Made by a program: the position numbers and the translations under genes. Source: Chromatiales bacterium (GTDB lineage Bacteria; Pseudomonadota; Gammaproteobacteria; Chromatiales; Chromatiaceae). Taken from it: 57,209 bases of DNA. Numbering within the stretch: position 1 is the first letter of the stretch; every line of letters starts with the position of its first letter. The notes under the pieces were generated by a model. That model saw only the letters and a program-made list of their open reading frames with translations, was not told where the DNA came from and made no database searches. The stretch is taken from positions 1 to 57,209 of the forward strand of contig JANQRK010000007.1 of assembly GCA_028284585.1 (NCBI GenBank), given 5' to 3'. Shown here piece after piece: positions 31,443 to 41,517 of the stretch.

Positions 31443-33254
31443 TTAGGGTCTATGATGGAGGCGCGCCGTGCTCGGCGGTGGATCCCGGAACTGTAGTGCC
31501 GCCAACCGCGCGTAGAGGCCATCGCGTGCGGCCAGCTTATCGTGCTGACCTGTGGCGACCACAAGGCCATTTTGGATCACCGCGATGCGATCCGCTTTGC
31601 GTACCGTCGCGAGGCGATGCGCGATGACCAGCGTCGTGCGCTCATGCATTAACTCGTCCAAGGCCAGTTGGACGGCCTTTTCACTCTCCGCATCCAATGC
31701 GCTGGTCGCCTCGTCGAGGAGCAGCACCGCGGGGTCGCGCAGCAGGGCTCGGGCGATCGCGATCCGCTGGCGCTGCCCGCCGGACAGGCGCACACCGCGT
31801 TCGCCGAGGAAGGTATCCAGACCGTCCGGTAGGTTATCCAGGAACTCCAGGGCATGCGCTGCCTCGGCGACACGACGAATCTCGGCGTCGTCCACGCCGC
31901 TCAGCCCGTAGCAGATGTTCTCGCGGGCACTGGCACCGAAGATCACCGGCTCCTGCGGCACCAGCGCGATTCGCCGTCGCACCTCACTGGGGGCGGCGGT
32001 ACGCAGGTCGACGCCGTCGAGCAGGATGCGGCCCTGCTGCGGATCGTAAAAGCGCAATAGCAACTGCATGACGGTGGACTTGCCGGCGCCCGAGGCCCCG
32101 ACCAGGGCGACGGTTTCACCCGGCGCGATCTCCAGGTCAAAGGATCGCAGTACTGGGTCCTGGGGTCGTGATGGGTAACTGAAGGTGCAGTCTTCGAAGC
32201 TTACGTGGCCGATCGCTGGCTCCGGCAGGGCTTGCGGATTGGCAGGCGTTGCGATCGCGGGGGTTGTCGACAAGAGCTCCATCAGTCGCTCCGCCGCACC
32301 GGCTGCACGCATCAGCTCGCCGGCGACCTCGCTCAACGCGGCGACTGATCCGGCCACCAATACCGCGAAGAACACGAATGCTGAGAGTTCGCCTCCGCTC
32401 ATGTTCCCGGTCAAGACATCGTGACCACCGAGCCAGAGCACCAGTCCGATGGCGCCGAAGGTTAGTAGCATCACCACCGCACCCAAGGTTGCGCTGGTCC
32501 GCGCACGGCACGCGGCTGCTGCGAAGGCCGCTTCGACATGTCCACGGTAGGCGCGGCGATCGACTGGTTCGTGCACAAATGCCTGGACCGTCCGAATGCC
32601 GTACAGGACTTCGTCAACATTGGCGGCCAGGTCGGCGACCCGGTCCTGACTGTTGCGCGACAGGCGCCGCACGCGCTGACCGAGCAGCCAGATTGGCAGC
32701 AGTATCAGTGGCACCCCGAGCAACACCAACAACGTAAGCTTGACGCTGGTGGCCGCTAACATGATCAAGCCGCCGGTCAGCAGCAACAGGTTGCGCACGG
32801 CGATCGGTAGGGTCGAGCCGACTACGGTTTGCAGCAGGGTCGTGTCAGTGGTCAGTCGCGAGATGACCTCGCCAGTGCGCGTGGTCTCAAAAAATCCGGC
32901 ATCCAGCGTCAGTACTTGGGCGAATACCGCCTCGCGCAGATCGGCGATGACGCGCTCGCCGAGCCAGTTGACCAGATAGACCCGGGCACCGACAGCGATC
33001 GACATCAGGCCAACGACCAGCAGGAAGAGTTGCAGCGAGGCATCGAGCGCCGCCCCATCGCCGCTGCCGAATCCGTGGTCGACTACCTCGCGCACCACAA
33101 GCCCAAATGCCAATACCGCACCGGCCGCCAGGATCAGCGCCGTTGCGGCCAGCAGCAGCCGCCCGGTGTAGGGTCTGAGAAAACCGAACAACCGGCGCAG
33201 CGAGCGCAAGTCGCGCGAGGCGGGGCGTCGGTAGGTGGCGGTCGAGGAGGGCAT
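31443..33254 (-). CDS. ABC exporter, fused permease and ATPase (MsbA-like)
   Basis: A 603-residue half-transporter. Residues about 20-320 form a six-span ABC transmembrane domain (ABC_membrane type), and residues about 340-590 an ATPase with Walker A GASGAGKST, a Q-loop, signature LSGGQRQR, Walker B AVLLLDEAT and the switch His in VIAHRLATVRKADR. As a homodimer it would export a lipid, lipopolysaccharide precursor or drug; the substrate is unknown. It is a single-gene unit on the minus strand between the small ORF and the phosphodiesterase gene. A short hairpin near 31390-31410 lies just after its stop. Confidence 0.88.
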   Translation of the reverse strand: MPSSTATYRRPASRDLRSLRRLFGFLRPYTGRLLLAATALILAAGAVLAFGLVVREVVDHGFGSGDGAALDASLQLFLLVVGLMSIAVGARVYLVNWLGERVIADLREAVFAQVLTLDAGFFETTRTGEVISRLTTDTTLLQTVVGSTLPIAVRNLLLLTGGLIMLAATSVKLTLLVLLGVPLILLPIWLLGQRVRRLSRNSQDRVADLAANVDEVLYGIRTVQAFVHEPVDRRAYRGHVEAAFAAAACRARTSATLGAVVMLLTFGAIGLVLWLGGHDVLTGNMSGGELSAFVFFAVLVAGSVAALSEVAGELMRAAGAAERLMELLSTTPAIATPANPQALPEPAIGHVSFEDCTFSYPSRPQDPVLRSFDLEIAPGETVALVGASGAGKSTVMQLLLRFYDPQQGRILLDGVDLRTAAPSEVRRRIALVPQEPVIFGASARENICYGLSGVDDAEIRRVAEAAHALEFLDNLPDGLDTFLGERGVRLSGGQRQRIAIARALLRDPAVLLLDEATSALDAESEKAVQLALDELMHERTTLVIAHRLATVRKADRIAVIQNGLVVATGQHDKLAARDGLYARLAALQFRDPPPSTARLHHRP

Positions 33255-33576
33255 AGTGGGTGATTAACGGACGGCGTGCCGACAGCATATCCGCTTGTGG
33301 GAGGTGAAGTGCGCGGAGCCAGTGCGGTTTTGGTCGGCCGGGACGTCATCATCCTGTCTCCGAGCCGCAAGATTTCCGCCATCGGATGCCCATGTCTGGC
33401 GACTAAGCTCCTCAGACCTGGCGGGTTCACGGATTCCGTCCTGGCCCGGGATCGCCACCCTGGTGGCCCCTGTGAGCGCTGAGGGTGGCGAGGGCTATGC
33501 GGCCTGAGTTGTTGCGGTTACCGGCCACCCCAGCACCGCATGAGACCGTCAAAGTCAGATTCGGAGGAGCGTACGA
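33255..33576. other. Divergent spacer with strong inverted repeat
   Basis: About 320 bases between the divergent ABC exporter and phosphodiesterase genes, with no coding region. A perfect 10-bp inverted repeat TCGCCACCCT / AGGGTGGCGA lies at 33452-33461 and 33482-33491, separated by 20 bases; it may be a regulatory or attenuator hairpin in the leader of the phosphodiesterase gene. A strong ribosome-binding site (GGAGGA) is at 33562-33567. Confidence 0.4.
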
Positions 33577-34854
33577 ATGCCATCCATCAAATCCAGTGTG
33601 GTCATGCTTGCCGCGGTACTCGGGTGCGGCACAGTGCAATCGCTAAAGGCCGGTGACTTTGACGCATACCGACAGTCCAATGTCGTGGCCGAGATCGGGT
33701 CACGCCCGCGGTTCCTGGTTGATCAGCTGACGGAAGGCGTGCTCAAAGACAAGCTGCAATCTTGTCAGACGCGGGTGTTTCGCAAGACACGGTTCTCAAT
33801 CGGCCATCGCGGTGCCCCCATGCGATTTCCCGAGCACACGCTGGAGTCCTATGTCGCGGCCGTCCGTCAGGGTGCCGGTATTGTGGAATGCGATGTAACC
33901 TTCACCAGAGATGCCGCATTGGTCTGCCGGCACGCACAGTGTGACTTGCATACGACCACTGACATTCTTGCTACACCCTTGGCTGCTAAGTGTTCCGAGC
34001 CCTTCACTCCGGCTAGCTACGATGCCAACGGCAAGCTGCTGACCCCTGCCTCGGCAAGGTGCTGTACAAGTGACATTACGCTTGCCGAGTTTCGAACCCT
34101 GCGCGGCAAGATGGACGGCGCTAACCGTGCGGCGACCACGGTCGAGGAGTATCTAGCCGACACGCCGGCCTGGCGCACCGCTCTCTACTCAGGTGCGACT
34201 CACGGCACCTTGATGACGCACGCGGAGAGCATCGAGTTGTTCAAGGCCCTAGGCGTGGAGATGACCCCGGAGCTCAAAGCACCGAGTGTGCCGATGCCGT
34301 TCGATACTGACGGCGACGGGCAGGGCGACTACACCCAGCAAGACTATGCCCAGCAGATGATCGATGAGTACAAGACGGCTGGAGTACGCCCTCGCGATGT
34401 CTGGGCACAGTCGTTCCAGATCGACGACCTGCGCTATTGGATCGCCAAGGAGCCGGCATTTGGTGGCCAGGCGGTGTATCTCGACGACGCCAGCAACCCA
34501 TCGGAGCTGCCAGATGCCCATGAACTCTCGAGTTACAAGGCCGAGGGCATCAATTACGTTGCGCCGCCGATGTGGGCCTTGGTGATGACTCTGGGCGATG
34601 ACATCGTGCCGTCCAGCTATGCGGTGGATGCCAAGGCCGCCGGTCTGAAGTTGATTACCTGGACGCTGGAGCGCTCGGCTAGTCTTGGTGGCGGCAATGC
34701 TGGCTGGTACTACCAGACGACCCATGGTGTGTTGTCCAACGATGGCGACATCTTGCGGATCTTGGATGTCTTGGCCAAAGACGTAGGGGTCGATGGCATC
34801 TTTTCGGACTGGCCGGCCACAGTGACCTACTACGCGAATTGCATGGGCTTGTAG
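33577..34854 (+). CDS. Secreted glycerophosphodiester phosphodiesterase family protein
   Basis: A 425-residue protein with a signal peptide (residues about 1-25). The GDPD domain starts at [18 protein letters not shown] (the HRG and Glu residues are catalytic) and continues with [18 protein letters not shown], the ELKAPS strand, and the C-terminal TWTLERS and [10 protein letters not shown], all characteristic. It should hydrolyse glycerophosphodiesters outside the inner membrane. A stretch with several Cys and a [10 protein letters not shown] calcium-binding-like loop lies between. A strong GGAGGA 8 bases before ATG 33577 supports the start. Confidence 0.88.
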   Translation: MPSIKSSVVMLAAVLGCGTVQSLKAGDFDAYRQSNVVAEIGSRPRFLVDQLTEGVLKDKLQSCQTRVFRKTRFSIGHRGAPMRFPEHTLESYVAAVRQGAGIVECDVTFTRDAALVCRHAQCDLHTTTDILATPLAAKCSEPFTPASYDANGKLLTPASARCCTSDITLAEFRTLRGKMDGANRAATTVEEYLADTPAWRTALYSGATHGTLMTHAESIELFKALGVEMTPELKAPSVPMPFDTDGDGQGDYTQQDYAQQMIDEYKTAGVRPRDVWAQSFQIDDLRYWIAKEPAFGGQAVYLDDASNPSELPDAHELSSYKAEGINYVAPPMWALVMTLGDDIVPSSYAVDAKAAGLKLITWTLERSASLGGGNAGWYYQTTHGVLSNDGDILRILDVLAKDVGVDGIFSDWPATVTYYANCMGL

Positions 34855-34862
34855 CGCGACTA

Positions 34863-35128
34863 GGGCCTGTTCACACTAAGTTGAGACGCAGCGTTGCTGC
34901 CCCAAAACGCGCCAGGCAAGGCGCGAGGAGAGGGGTTTAGTAGGTCTAAATGAACGACGAGCAACGCCGCATGGCGTGTTTTGGGGCGCAACCCGAAGGG
35001 ACGGGGTCGTTTCCCCGACCAACGGCGTTGCTGCTCATTCATGTGCGGTGGGCACACCACGCTCACAGCGCCTTGTTGGCCAGAAAAACGGCCGCCGTCG
35101 CTGCTCCTCACTTAGTGCGAACAGGCCC
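34863..35128. mobile_element. Miniature inverted-repeat element, copy 1
   Basis: A 266-bp element with terminal inverted repeats GGGCCTGTTCACACTAAG / CTTAGTGCGAACAGGCCC, flanked on both sides by TA, so TA may be the target duplication. Inner sequences also pair (GACGCAGCG region with its complement near 35095; AGCAACGCCG with CGGCGTTGCT), so nearly the whole unit is a long imperfect palindrome. The left 122 bases recur at the right window edge at about 95 percent identity. It has no transposase. Open frames crossing it are likely spurious. Confidence 0.85.
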
Positions 35129-35130
35129 TA

Positions 35131-35483
35131 GGGGTCGCATCCGGTGGTGGTGTGGCCGCTCAATAAGGGTTTATCCCGATTGGTTTGTGCCCGGCCTAGA
35201 CTAGTCGTTGTAGGTGAAGTCCTCAGGTCGGTCGCAAAGACTCGGAGCCCAAATCCTTATGCGCCACTACTGTGCAAGTGTGTCGATACCCACCGAGCGA
35301 GACCCGAAAGTTACAGTGATTCATGAACATAAAGCGCTACCCCGGCCGTTCGCCGGGGGTGTTTAGCGCTGGCGGGGTGTTGGCCTGCGCATCGGCAGAT
35401 CGATTCAGCCGCCCCATGCCTACCTTGCCGCAAGGGTGCATTTGCCGCGCGTCGGGCGTAGAATCGGCGCCCCTTCGGATCAC
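35131..35483. other. Spacer upstream of miaB
   Basis: About 350 bases without a clear gene. CCCCGGCCGTTCGCCGGGG at about 35340-35358 is a hairpin, but with no following T-run. A possible -10-like TAGAAT occurs at 35459-35464, just upstream of the miaB start; I see nothing else. Confidence 0.4.
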
Positions 35484-36851
35484 ATGAGTGGCATGGCAGG
35501 CAGGCTTTTCATTCGTACTTTCGGCTGCCAGATGAACGAGTACGACTCGCAGAAAATGCAAGATTTACTGCGCGAGTCGCACGGACTGGAACTGACCAAT
35601 GATCCGGCGCTGGCCGATGTGCTGCTTCTCAACACCTGTTCGATCCGCGAAAAGTCGCAGGAGAAGGTGTTCTCGCAGCTTGGCGTATGGCGGGAGTGGA
35701 AGCAGGACCGACCGGAACTAGTGATCGGCGTCGGCGGCTGCGTCGCTAGCCAAGAAGGCCAGGCGATCCGCGAGCGCGCACCGCATGTCGATTTAGTGTT
35801 TGGCCCGCAGACCCTGCACCGATTGCCGAAGATGCTCAATCAGGTGCGCGAGCAACGACTGCCGGCAGTCGACGTCAGCTTCCCTGAGATCGAGAAATTC
35901 GATCGCTTGCCTGAGCCGCGGGCCGATGGCCCGACTGCCTTCGTCTCGATCATGGAGGGTTGCTCCAAGTATTGCACCTTCTGTGTTGTGCCCTACACAC
36001 GTGGCGAAGAGATCAGTCGGCCGTTCGATGATGTCTTGTCAGAAGTCGCGCAGCTCGCGGCACAGGGTGTTCGAGAGGTCAACCTGCTGGGTCAAAACGT
36101 CAATGCCTACCGCGGGCCTATGCACGATGGGGAGATCGCTGATCTGGCATTGCTGATTCGCTATGTCGCGGCAATCGAGGGGATCGAGCGCATTCGCTAC
36201 ACGACCTCGCACCCGGTCGAATTTTCTGATTCGCTGATTGAGGTCTATGCACAGGTACCGGAGCTGGTGGGCCACCTGCACCTGCCAGTTCAGTCGGGTT
36301 CCGATCGCATTTTGGTAGCGATGAAACGCGGCCACAGCGCATTCGATTACAAGCAGAAGGTAAAGTGCTTGCGCGCGATTCGACCGGACATCAGCCTGTC
36401 ATCGGATTTCATTATCGGCTTCCCTGGAGAGACCGACAGTGACTTCGAACGGACGATGGAGCTGATCGAAGAGATCGGCTTCGATCAGTCGTTTAGTTTC
36501 ATTTACAGTCGGCGTCCAGGGACACCGGCTGCCGAAATCGTGGACACTGTCCCACAAGAAATCAAACAGGCGCGTCTGGCCAGGTTGCAGCAGACCATCA
36601 ATCGGCAGGCGCAATGCATCAGTCGAGCCATGGTCGGCAGCATGCAACGGGTGCTGGTCGATCGTCCGGCACGCAAGGATCCGAACGAGCTGGCCGGGCG
36701 TACCGAGAACAACCGCGTGGTCAATTTTGCCGGATCACGCGATCTGATTGGCCAGCTCGTCGACTTGCGTATTACCGCCGCCAACCCGAATTCGCTGCGT
36801 GGTGAACTTGCCCAGGCTCGGTCGGCAGAATGCGCCGTGGACGTGCGATGA
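35484..36851 (+). CDS. miaB: tRNA-2-methylthio-N6-dimethylallyladenosine synthase MiaB
   Basis: A 455-residue methylthiotransferase. The N-terminal UPF0004 domain begins [13 protein letters not shown] and has the cluster-binding Cys of [12 protein letters not shown] and GCVAS. The radical-SAM domain has CSKYCTFC (the CxxxCxxC iron-sulfur motif) and [10 protein letters not shown], and the TRAM domain is at the end. It modifies A37 of tRNAs that read UNN codons. It heads the miaB-phoH-ybeY-corC-lnt gene string. The start ATG 35484 is chosen over upstream in-frame codons because homology begins near here. Confidence 0.95.
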   Translation: MSGMAGRLFIRTFGCQMNEYDSQKMQDLLRESHGLELTNDPALADVLLLNTCSIREKSQEKVFSQLGVWREWKQDRPELVIGVGGCVASQEGQAIRERAPHVDLVFGPQTLHRLPKMLNQVREQRLPAVDVSFPEIEKFDRLPEPRADGPTAFVSIMEGCSKYCTFCVVPYTRGEEISRPFDDVLSEVAQLAAQGVREVNLLGQNVNAYRGPMHDGEIADLALLIRYVAAIEGIERIRYTTSHPVEFSDSLIEVYAQVPELVGHLHLPVQSGSDRILVAMKRGHSAFDYKQKVKCLRAIRPDISLSSDFIIGFPGETDSDFERTMELIEEIGFDQSFSFIYSRRPGTPAAEIVDTVPQEIKQARLARLQQTINRQAQCISRAMVGSMQRVLVDRPARKDPNELAGRTENNRVVNFAGSRDLIGQLVDLRITAANPNSLRGELAQARSAECAVDVR

Positions 36852-36893
36852 CGCGGGCTGCGGCGATGCGACTAGCCGGTGAGCTGGGTGCCA

Positions 36894-37886
36894 ATGCCTG
36901 ATCGGCCCGAAGCACTCGATTTGGTACTCGAACCGGAGGACAACGAGCGGCTCCGCAGTGTCTGCGGTGACCTGGATCAACACTTGCGCCAGGTCGAGCG
37001 ACGTCTCGGGATCGAGATCAACAACCGAGGTAACAGTTTTCGGCTACTTGGACAACCAGATGCGATTGCTGTCGGGCGCGACGTCTTACAAGGCCTGTAT
37101 CAAGCCAGTGCTGAGGAGTCCTTGAGTCCAGCACGTGTGCACCTGTTTCTGCAGGATTCTGGCGTCGATGCTTTGGGTGATGAAGGTGCGGAGGTGCCAG
37201 AGTCTGCGATCAAGACGCGTCGCGGTCTGATTCGGCCGCGAGGCCCGAACCAGGCGCGTTATCTGCACAGGATCCTGACCCATGACATCAACTTTGGGAT
37301 TGGTCCCGCTGGTACAGGTAAGACCTATCTCGCGGTGGCCTGCGCGGTGGACGCGCTGGAGGGCGATTCCATCCGCCGTATCCTCCTGGTTCGCCCGGCG
37401 GTCGAGGCAGGTGAGCGACTGGGGTTCTTGCCTGGTGACCTGGCCCAAAAGATCGATCCCTACTTGCGTCCATTGTATGACGCCTTGTACGAGATGCTCG
37501 GTTTTGAACGCGTACACAAGCTGATCGAGCGCAACGTGATCGAGGTTGCGCCTTTGGCCTACATGCGCGGTCGCACGCTGAACGAGGCCTTCGTGATTCT
37601 CGACGAGGCGCAAAACACGACCACCGAGCAAATGAAAATGTTTTTGACGCGACTGGGCTTCGGGTCGACGGCGGTGATCACCGGTGATGTTACCCAAATC
37701 GATCTACCGCGCGGCCAGAAGTCCGGGTTGCGCGAGGCCAGCGACGTGTTGCGTGAGGTCGAGGGTATCGGCTTCACTTTTTTCAACGCGCGCGATGTGG
37801 TGCGGCATGCGTTGGTGCAAAGGGTAGTACAGGCCTACGATCTTTATGACCGCAGAACCGGAGAGGGCGATGGCACTCACGGTTGA
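36894..37886 (+). CDS. ybeZ: PhoH-family ATPase (PhoH/YbeZ)
   Basis: A 330-residue PhoH-like protein. Walker A GPAGTGKT lies at residues 137-144 and Walker B as AFVILDEAQN, with LVRPAVEAGERLGFLPGDLAQKIDPY between, all diagnostic. It is the YbeZ partner of YbeY in ribosome maturation and RNA metabolism, as expected for the miaB-ybeZ-ybeY-corC-lnt order. The ATG 36894 is preferred; GTG 36879 is an in-frame alternative. Its stop codon overlaps ybeY by 17 bases. Confidence 0.93.
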   Translation: MPDRPEALDLVLEPEDNERLRSVCGDLDQHLRQVERRLGIEINNRGNSFRLLGQPDAIAVGRDVLQGLYQASAEESLSPARVHLFLQDSGVDALGDEGAEVPESAIKTRRGLIRPRGPNQARYLHRILTHDINFGIGPAGTGKTYLAVACAVDALEGDSIRRILLVRPAVEAGERLGFLPGDLAQKIDPYLRPLYDALYEMLGFERVHKLIERNVIEVAPLAYMRGRTLNEAFVILDEAQNTTTEQMKMFLTRLGFGSTAVITGDVTQIDLPRGQKSGLREASDVLREVEGIGFTFFNARDVVRHALVQRVVQAYDLYDRRTGEGDGTHG

Positions 37887-38334
37887 GGTGCAACTGGCGT
37901 TGCGGGCCGCGGAGATGCCAAGTACGTCTCAGTTCGCGCATTGGGCGCGCGCTGCTTGGACGCCAGCCGCGAGCGATGCCGAGGTCGTCTTGCGGGTGAC
38001 CGATGACGCCGAGAGCCGCCAGCTCAATTGTCGTTATCGTGGTCAGGACAAGCCGACAAACGTGTTGTCTTTTCCCTGCGATGCACCGCCCAGTGTCGTG
38101 CCCAAGCTCCTTGGCGATCTCGTGATCTGTGCGCCGGTGGTAGATCGTGAGGCGCAAGAACAGGGCAAGGCAAGCGAGGCCCACTGGGCCCATATGGTGG
38201 TGCACGGCATGCTGCATCTGCAGGGCTATGACCACGAAACCGATCGGCAGGCCCATGCGATGGAACAGCTAGAGACCGATATCCTGACCGGGCTGGGTTA
38301 TCCGCCCCCTTACCTAGACGATGAATCCTTATGA
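37870..38334 (+). CDS. ybeY: Endoribonuclease YbeY
   Basis: A 154-residue YbeY with the zinc-binding signature HGMLHLQGYDHETD (HxxxHxxxxxH) and a preceding LGDLVIC. It is a single-strand RNase required for 16S rRNA 3' maturation and ribosome quality control. ATG 37870 lies inside the end of the ybeZ-like gene and has GGAG 6 bases upstream; ATG 37846 is less supported. Its stop overlaps the corC start by 4 bases. Confidence 0.95.
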   Translation: MALTVEVQLALRAAEMPSTSQFAHWARAAWTPAASDAEVVLRVTDDAESRQLNCRYRGQDKPTNVLSFPCDAPPSVVPKLLGDLVICAPVVDREAQEQGKASEAHWAHMVVHGMLHLQGYDHETDRQAHAMEQLETDILTGLGYPPPYLDDESL

Positions 38335-39233
38335 ATGATGAACGGGCAAGCAGGGCCGCGCTTGCGACTCGTTGGCTGGAGCGCTTGTTCCCCGGTGTGG
38401 TAGGTGAACCGCGTGATCGAGACGACCTGATTGCCCTGTTGAAACAGGCGCGAGACCGCGCCCTGTTCGACACCGAGGCGTTGGCAATGATCGAGGGGGT
38501 GTTGCAGGTATCCGACCTACAGGTGCGCGACATCATGATCCCACGGGCGCAGATGGTGGTGGTCGAACGAGACCACGAGCTCGGGCAGGTACTGCCGATC
38601 GTCGCCGAGTCGGCACACTCGCGGTTCCCGGTCATCGACGATGATCGGGCCGAGGTGGTGGGCATCATGCTAGCCAAGGACTTGTTGCAGTACTGCGGTG
38701 ATCAGGCACCGCGATTCAAGATGCGTGACATCGTGCGTTCCGCGGTGTTCGTGCCCGAGAGCAAACGCCTGAATGTCTTGCTGCGCGAGTTCCGCGCCAG
38801 CCGCAATCATATGGCGATCGTAATCGACGAGTATGGAAATGCGGCCGGTTTGGTAACGATCGAGGACGTACTCGAACAGATCGTTGGCGAGATCGAAGAC
38901 GAATACGACTTCGATGAAGGGGCGTTCATTCTCAAGCGTGGCCCGAATAGCTATACCATCAAGGCACATACATCGATCGAGGACTTCAACGACTACTTTG
39001 CGGTTGCCCTGGACGATCGCGATTTCGGTACCGTCGCGGGGTTGGCCGTCAATGCCTTTGGTCATCTGCCGACGCGTGGTGAAGCGGTTGTAGTCGAGGG
39101 GTTCCGTTTTACCGTGGTGCGTGCCGACAGCCGCAAGGTGCGCCTGATGAATGTGGAACGCACCGAGCAAGTGCCGACCGAGTCGCTTGTCGATCGGCCC
39201 GTGTCAGCCGCTACGACCAACGGCACAAGCTAA
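38331..39233 (+). CDS. corC: CorC-family transporter-associated CBS protein
   Basis: A 300-residue CorC (YbeX) protein: two CBS domains (about residues 60-190, with DIMIPRAQMVVVERD and EVVGIMLAKDLL and IVIDEYGNAAGLVTIEDVLEQIVGEI), then the CorC_HlyC domain (about 200-290). It is implicated in magnesium and cobalt efflux or, in the YbeX context, in ribosome and stress functions. It has no membrane span. It begins at ATG 38331, overlapping ybeY by 4 bases, and is followed 6 bases later by lnt. Confidence 0.92.
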   Translation: MNDERASRAALATRWLERLFPGVVGEPRDRDDLIALLKQARDRALFDTEALAMIEGVLQVSDLQVRDIMIPRAQMVVVERDHELGQVLPIVAESAHSRFPVIDDDRAEVVGIMLAKDLLQYCGDQAPRFKMRDIVRSAVFVPESKRLNVLLREFRASRNHMAIVIDEYGNAAGLVTIEDVLEQIVGEIEDEYDFDEGAFILKRGPNSYTIKAHTSIEDFNDYFAVALDDRDFGTVAGLAVNAFGHLPTRGEAVVVEGFRFTVVRADSRKVRLMNVERTEQVPTESLVDRPVSAATTNGTS

Positions 39234-39239
39234 CCAGTC

Positions 39240-40733
39240 ATGAATCCGGCCAAGTGGCCCGCCCTGGGTCAGTTGTTGCTCGCCGGACTGGCAGGGGCCT
39301 TGTGCGTACTTGCCTTCGCACCCTTTGGTTTCGGTTTGATTGCCTGCGTATCGCTGGCGGTGCTGTTTTACCTATGGCGCCACCCAGCGCGTCCCGGGCT
39401 CAACTTCTGGACGGGTTACGCCTTCGGCCTCGGATTGATGGGTTTCGGGGTGTCCTGGATCCATGTCAGCATCAGCCAGTTCGGTGGTACGACCCCGGCG
39501 TTTGCTGGTTTGATCACCCTTGTCTTCGTGCTATTTATGGCGCTTTATTTCGCCCTGACCGGGTGGCTGGGCGAGCGCCTGCGCGGCCGATCAGAGCTTG
39601 TCTGGTTGGTCTTGGTGCTGCCTGCGGCCTGGGCCCTGGTCGAGTGGCTGCGCGGTTGGTTTCTCACCGGTTTCCCGTGGCTGTCCTTGGGCTACAGCCA
39701 AATCGATTTGCCGCTGGCCGGTTATGCGCCGTTGCTTGGTGTTTACGGCGTTGGTCTGATGGTCGTTGTGTCGGCCGCGCTGTTGAACCTGGTGCCGCGT
39801 TGGCCGGCAGTGGTGGCTTTGATCGCCCTATGGGCAGCTGGGTTTGGGCTGTTGCGCGTCGACTGGTCCGAGCCCGCCGGCGAGGCGTTCCAAGCCAGCC
39901 TGGTGCAAGGCAATATCCCGCAGCAGGACAAGTGGCTCAAGTCGATGCGACAACGCACATTGAATCTGTACCTGGACATGACGGCAGCCGTTCCGGACAG
40001 CCGCTTGGTGGTCTGGCCTGAGACGGCGGTGCCGGCGGTAGTCGAGACGGTAGAAGAGAGCCTGCTCAAACCGCTGCACGAGGGCCTGCGTGCGCAAGGG
40101 CGTGATCTGCTGCTCGGTATCGTTGACGGTGACCTGGATGCCGCCTATTTCAATGCCATGCTGAGTTTGGGGGCGAGTGGCCGTGGCCATTATCACAAAC
40201 GCCACCTGGTGCCTTTGGGCGAGTATCTCCCGCTCGACCGCCTGACCCGCCCGGTGTTGGATTTTCTCGAGATTCCGATGTCAGACTTTACCCCCGGTGG
40301 CAATGGGCGGCCCTTGGTCACGCTGGCTGGTTATCCAGCGGGCATCGATATCTGCTACGAAGACGCCTATCCGGCGGAGATCATCCGTGCATTGCCCGAG
40401 GCGGCCTTTCTGATCAACGCGAGTAATGACGCCTGGTTTGGCGACTCCTTGGCGCCGCATCAACACCTCGAAATCGCCCGTATGCGGGCCCTAGAGACCG
40501 GTCGCTATCTGTTGCGCGCGACCAACACAGGTATCTCCGCGATCGTTGATCAACACGGCAAGCTGCGTGCCGTCGCGCCGCAATTCGAACGGGCGACGCT
40601 GACCGGTGAGGTGCGGCCACGCCGAGGTTCCACCCCGTTCGTACGTTGGGGAAATGTGGCCTTGGTCACATTGGCTGGGTTGATGTTGCTTGGTGCGCTG
40701 CTGCGTCATTGGTCTGGTCAGCGGCCGCGGTGA
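39240..40733 (+). CDS. lnt: Apolipoprotein N-acyltransferase Lnt
   Basis: A 497-residue inner-membrane enzyme with about six N-terminal spans (residues 1-210) and a nitrilase-like periplasmic domain (about 220-470). The catalytic triad is visible as Glu in WPETAVP, Lys in HYHKRHLVPLGEY and Cys in IDICYEDAYP. It adds the third acyl chain to lipoproteins before Lol transport. It starts at ATG 39240, 6 bases after the corC stop, and is the last gene of the miaB gene string. Confidence 0.95.
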   Translation: MNPAKWPALGQLLLAGLAGALCVLAFAPFGFGLIACVSLAVLFYLWRHPARPGLNFWTGYAFGLGLMGFGVSWIHVSISQFGGTTPAFAGLITLVFVLFMALYFALTGWLGERLRGRSELVWLVLVLPAAWALVEWLRGWFLTGFPWLSLGYSQIDLPLAGYAPLLGVYGVGLMVVVSAALLNLVPRWPAVVALIALWAAGFGLLRVDWSEPAGEAFQASLVQGNIPQQDKWLKSMRQRTLNLYLDMTAAVPDSRLVVWPETAVPAVVETVEESLLKPLHEGLRAQGRDLLLGIVDGDLDAAYFNAMLSLGASGRGHYHKRHLVPLGEYLPLDRLTRPVLDFLEIPMSDFTPGGNGRPLVTLAGYPAGIDICYEDAYPAEIIRALPEAAFLINASNDAWFGDSLAPHQHLEIARMRALETGRYLLRATNTGISAIVDQHGKLRAVAPQFERATLTGEVRPRRGSTPFVRWGNVALVTLAGLMLLGALLRHWSGQRPR

Positions 40734-40997
40734 CAACCCATCCCGCACTGAATCCGGGCATGTCCTCAGCGCAGAGCCCCTCAAACGGGGCCCAGAGCTG
40801 GCCCCTCGGCCTATAGCCGTGATGGCGCGATAGGCGAAAATCATCTTGTCGTTCCGAAAGACCTTGAGCATTTTGTGGACGTCAGTCTTGCGTGTTAACG
40901 TTGGCGTCGCTTGCAAAGGAGAGGTTCGCGGTACCATTTGCTCGTGGAGTTAACCGATCTATTTAACGCCCTGACTTTGCTGAGAGGAGATGGACAA

Positions 40998-41069
40998 ATG
41001 ATTATTTTCTTACTCGTTTTTTGGATTCTCATTGCCCCATCAGTTTATTTCTTGTACGTGATCAAGTAA
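40998..41069 (+). CDS. 23-residue single-span peptide
   Basis: A 24-codon ORF, ATG 40998 to TAA 41069, preceded by a strong AGGAG ribosome-binding site 8 to 9 bases upstream. It encodes a peptide that is almost entirely one hydrophobic helix (FLLVFWILIAPSVYFLYVI) ending in Lys. Such peptides often stabilise larger membrane complexes. It lies in the 560-base spacer after lnt; nearby hairpin at 40776-40791 may end lnt transcription. Function unknown. Confidence 0.55.
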   Translation: MIIFLLVFWILIAPSVYFLYVIK

Positions 41070-41292
41070 CTCAAGACCCAGCTCGCACCGGCTCCCGCCT
41101 AAGGCCCCATGGGCCGCAAGAATACGTGGCGCCTGGGCTGCGGCGGGGGGTGCCGGTGCGAGCTGCTGCGTGGCCCGCGGAGTCTTGAGGCCACCAATTC
41201 CATCAGCACTTGCGTGTTTGGCTTTTCCCTCGTATTGGCAAACAGTGACTGTCCGCCACGCGACACCATGGCATGAATCTATAATTCTGCGC

Positions 41293-41517
41293 TTATTCTT
41301 GACCACGGCCGATTAGCTTATCGATGCGTTGTTGTTCTTGGCTGCGTTTATTGGCCGTTTGCTTGGCCGCTTCGGCCTCCTGCACAGCCTCGAGATAGAC
41401 ATTGGAGCGCGGCTTGGCAGCTTCTTCCAGTGCTGGGGGTTCGCCGCTACAACCGGTGACTAGCCAGAGGACTGCCAGACTGGGCAGTGCATAGGGGATT
41501 CGATACAGTTTGGCCAT
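41293..41517 (-). CDS. Small lipoprotein
   Basis: A 74-residue protein with a lipoprotein signal: a hydrophobic N-terminus and lipobox LVTGC, cleaved before the Cys at about residue 22. The mature part is Glu/Lys/Ala-rich and helical (EAVQEAEAAKQTANKRSQEQ). It would be anchored in a membrane. I do not recognise the family. ATG 41517 is chosen because the signal sequence begins there; the longer frame to 41580 has no support. Confidence 0.7.
   Translation of the reverse strand: MAKLYRIPYALPSLAVLWLVTGCSGEPPALEEAAKPRSNVYLEAVQEAEAAKQTANKRSQEQQRIDKLIGRGQE

Noticed and set aside
34860..35204. 84-codon and 83-codon ORFs in the 266-bp element
   Set aside because: They run through a palindromic repeat on both strands and recur with it; they are by-products of the repeat sequence, not genes.
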